Shown piece after piece: positions 62,401 to 64,000 of a stretch of DNA of 64,000 bases. The notes under the pieces were generated by a model. That model was not told the origin of the DNA, searched no databases, and worked only from the letters and a program-made list of their open reading frames with translations. The first letter of the stretch is position 1. Each line of letters opens with the position of its first letter. Origin of the DNA: Trochalopteron elliotii. Taxonomy: Eukaryota > Chordata > Aves > Passeriformes > Leiothrichidae. A program made the position numbers and the translations under genes. Location of the stretch: assembly GCA_024734555.1 (NCBI GenBank), contig JANPWX010000106.1, positions 2,728,624-2,792,623 on the forward strand. The letters run 5' to 3'.

Positions 62401-64000
62401 ATAACTTTTAGTTACATTACTCAGTCTTAAGTCAGCCTCCAATTTTGTCAAGACACGATTTTGTTGTCTTAAATCAAATTGTCATGGTTGTCCTCAGCAA
62501 TCTGTCACAGCAGGGTTATTTTTGTCTGGCTGTTCTGACAGCCAGCTCCTAAAAACAGCATCTGAGTGTGTGTGAAAGATGTTGGGTGGTGCCAGTGGGG
62601 GATCAGAGTGGGGATGACATAAAGGAGAAGGATCTGTGGATGAACTTGGCTTCCAGGCATCGCAAGAATTTCGGATGTAGGGAGAATCAGAATGAACAGA
62701 AGGGTGTCCCCCAAAAGCAGCACAGCAACAAGGAGCCATTTATTGTAAAGGCCAGGGGATGGGATGAGCTCTGCTCTGGGAATGGGAACAGTCACCCAGC
62801 AATGGGGGAGGACACGGCCCCTTCCAGCTTTGGTGCCCTCTCAGGCTCTCACTGCCAGGCTGGCTGTGGCTGTCACAGGGCACAGCCAAGGAGGGGAGGT
62901 GCAGGTGGTGATGGAGATGTTGTTCCATGGCACTTCCCCTCTCCTGCTGATGAGTTTACCTGAAGGGCTTTGCTGTGAGCCCTGAGCTCCTGGTAATTCC
63001 TTCTGGGATCACAGGGAACATAACAGGGCTCTCCTCTCCCCCACAGCCCTTTGCATGGGGGCTGCACTCACATCTCTTCTCTTCCCTCTCTATTGAAGAT
63101 ACAAAATTCTTCCAAGGCTCCTTTCTACAGAGTTTCCTTTGCTTTTGATAATTTATTTTTTTTAATTGCTATTAACAACAAAAAACAGAACTTTTAGTTC
63201 TGGGAATTAGAATGAATGCTATGGAACTCTGACAGAGTTATAGGAGATTTGCACATATATGGTTTTACATAGAATAGAGTAAGAACTGGAACTAATTTGT
63301 TGTTACAAAAGTAAAAGTACAAATGTCCTCAAAATAATATCCCAGAACAAGAGTGATTCTGAGGACACCTAACTATGCTAACATTACATGTTGAAAGATG
63401 AAAGAGCCTTTAATTCTAACATTGGCAAATAATCCTTTTATGATTTATCAGATTTTAGGAGTTGCTTTTTTATTAAAAGCATATATTATTCTAAGTATAA
63501 CTTCTAAAGAGTTGTACTTCAAATTTGCTTAACGCATTCTAGTACAAATTAAAAATTAGGTCAAGTGAGTCAACGAGGAATGTTACTGGTAACATTTTCT
63601 ATAAACATGAAATGAGATAAAAACTGTCTCGTGGTTGTTAACTGTTCCCAGATGGAACAATGATAGTTCAAAGCCAGAATCCAGCACGCACAACTTACAG
63701 GTAATCCTGTGGTTTACAGGTTTATTTGGAAATATCTACAGTTAATTTTTCCCTCTTCTGAGCTTGATACAACATTATTTCTCATTTTCATTCTTTTGCT
63801 GTATTCACAATGGACTGATTTTTACATTAACTGGTACATTGGCACCAGAGTCCCAAAACCAAACCCCTTGAATGTGGAATTCATGTAGAAAGAAATGGGA
63901 TTTCTCTTTGATTTCTCTTTCCTAAGGAGGAAACACAACAGAAACACCTGTAGCCCACCACTCAAGGGCTAAATCTGCCTCCACGCCAAAGAAAGAGCCC

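Larger units (their letters stand above)
53294..64000. other. Intergenic block to the window end
   Basis: AT-rich unique sequence with an A19 tract and a (CA)n tract. Slightly GC-richer patches at 54860-55190, 59490-59700 and 62560-63060 carry only short unrecognised open frames. I looked for an endothelin-type cysteine motif on the minus strand, expecting EDN3 on this side, and did not see one. Confidence 0.55.

Noticed and set aside
53294..64000. EDN3 exon expected on the side upstream of PHACTR3
   Set aside because: No reading frame on the minus strand shows the endothelin cysteine pattern; the gene is probably beyond the window.

Overview
The window is a vertebrate nuclear genomic segment, most likely from a bird. 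It carries several CR1 LINE fragments, one still ending in the avian-type ATTCTATG 3' repeat. It is AT-rich, almost entirely non-coding, and has an assembly gap exactly in a GC-rich promoter, as is common in short-read bird assemblies. No bacterial-type operons, tRNA, rRNA, CRISPR arrays or intact viral elements were seen.

The one gene I can name is PHACTR3 (phosphatase and actin regulator 3, scapinin), on the minus strand. Its first coding exon is 13032-13134. The ATG lies in a CpG island and is preceded by an in-frame stop and a 9-codon upstream ORF; the exon ends at a phase-1 splice donor. Sequence from 13031 down to 1 is then PHACTR3 intron 1, and no further exon was recognised there. The promoter and most of the 5' UTR fall in or beyond the N-run at 13219-13591.

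Everything above 13592 lies upstream of PHACTR3 and looks intergenic. In other vertebrates the next gene on that side is EDN3, in the same orientation. I found no endothelin-like exon, so the window probably sits inside the EDN3-PHACTR3 interval.

That 50 kb holds seven-window-wide CR1 pieces (six of them here, one in intron 1), poly-A and AT microsatellites, and a degenerate ~24/49 bp repeat at 23.4-23.8 kb. It also holds a template-switch-like double inverted repeat at 29.3 kb, a GC-rich minisatellite island with a consensus CTCF motif at 43.5-43.75 kb, and a possible terminal exon of an unknown minus-strand transcript near 45.0-45.1 kb.

I see no previously undescribed multi-gene system. 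The best leads are regulatory: a second in-frame splice donor in PHACTR3 exon 1, an imperfect 14-bp dyad 400 bp into intron 1, RFX-type X-boxes, and the isolated CTCF/minisatellite island. Motif and family calls are by eye and memory, with no database search.
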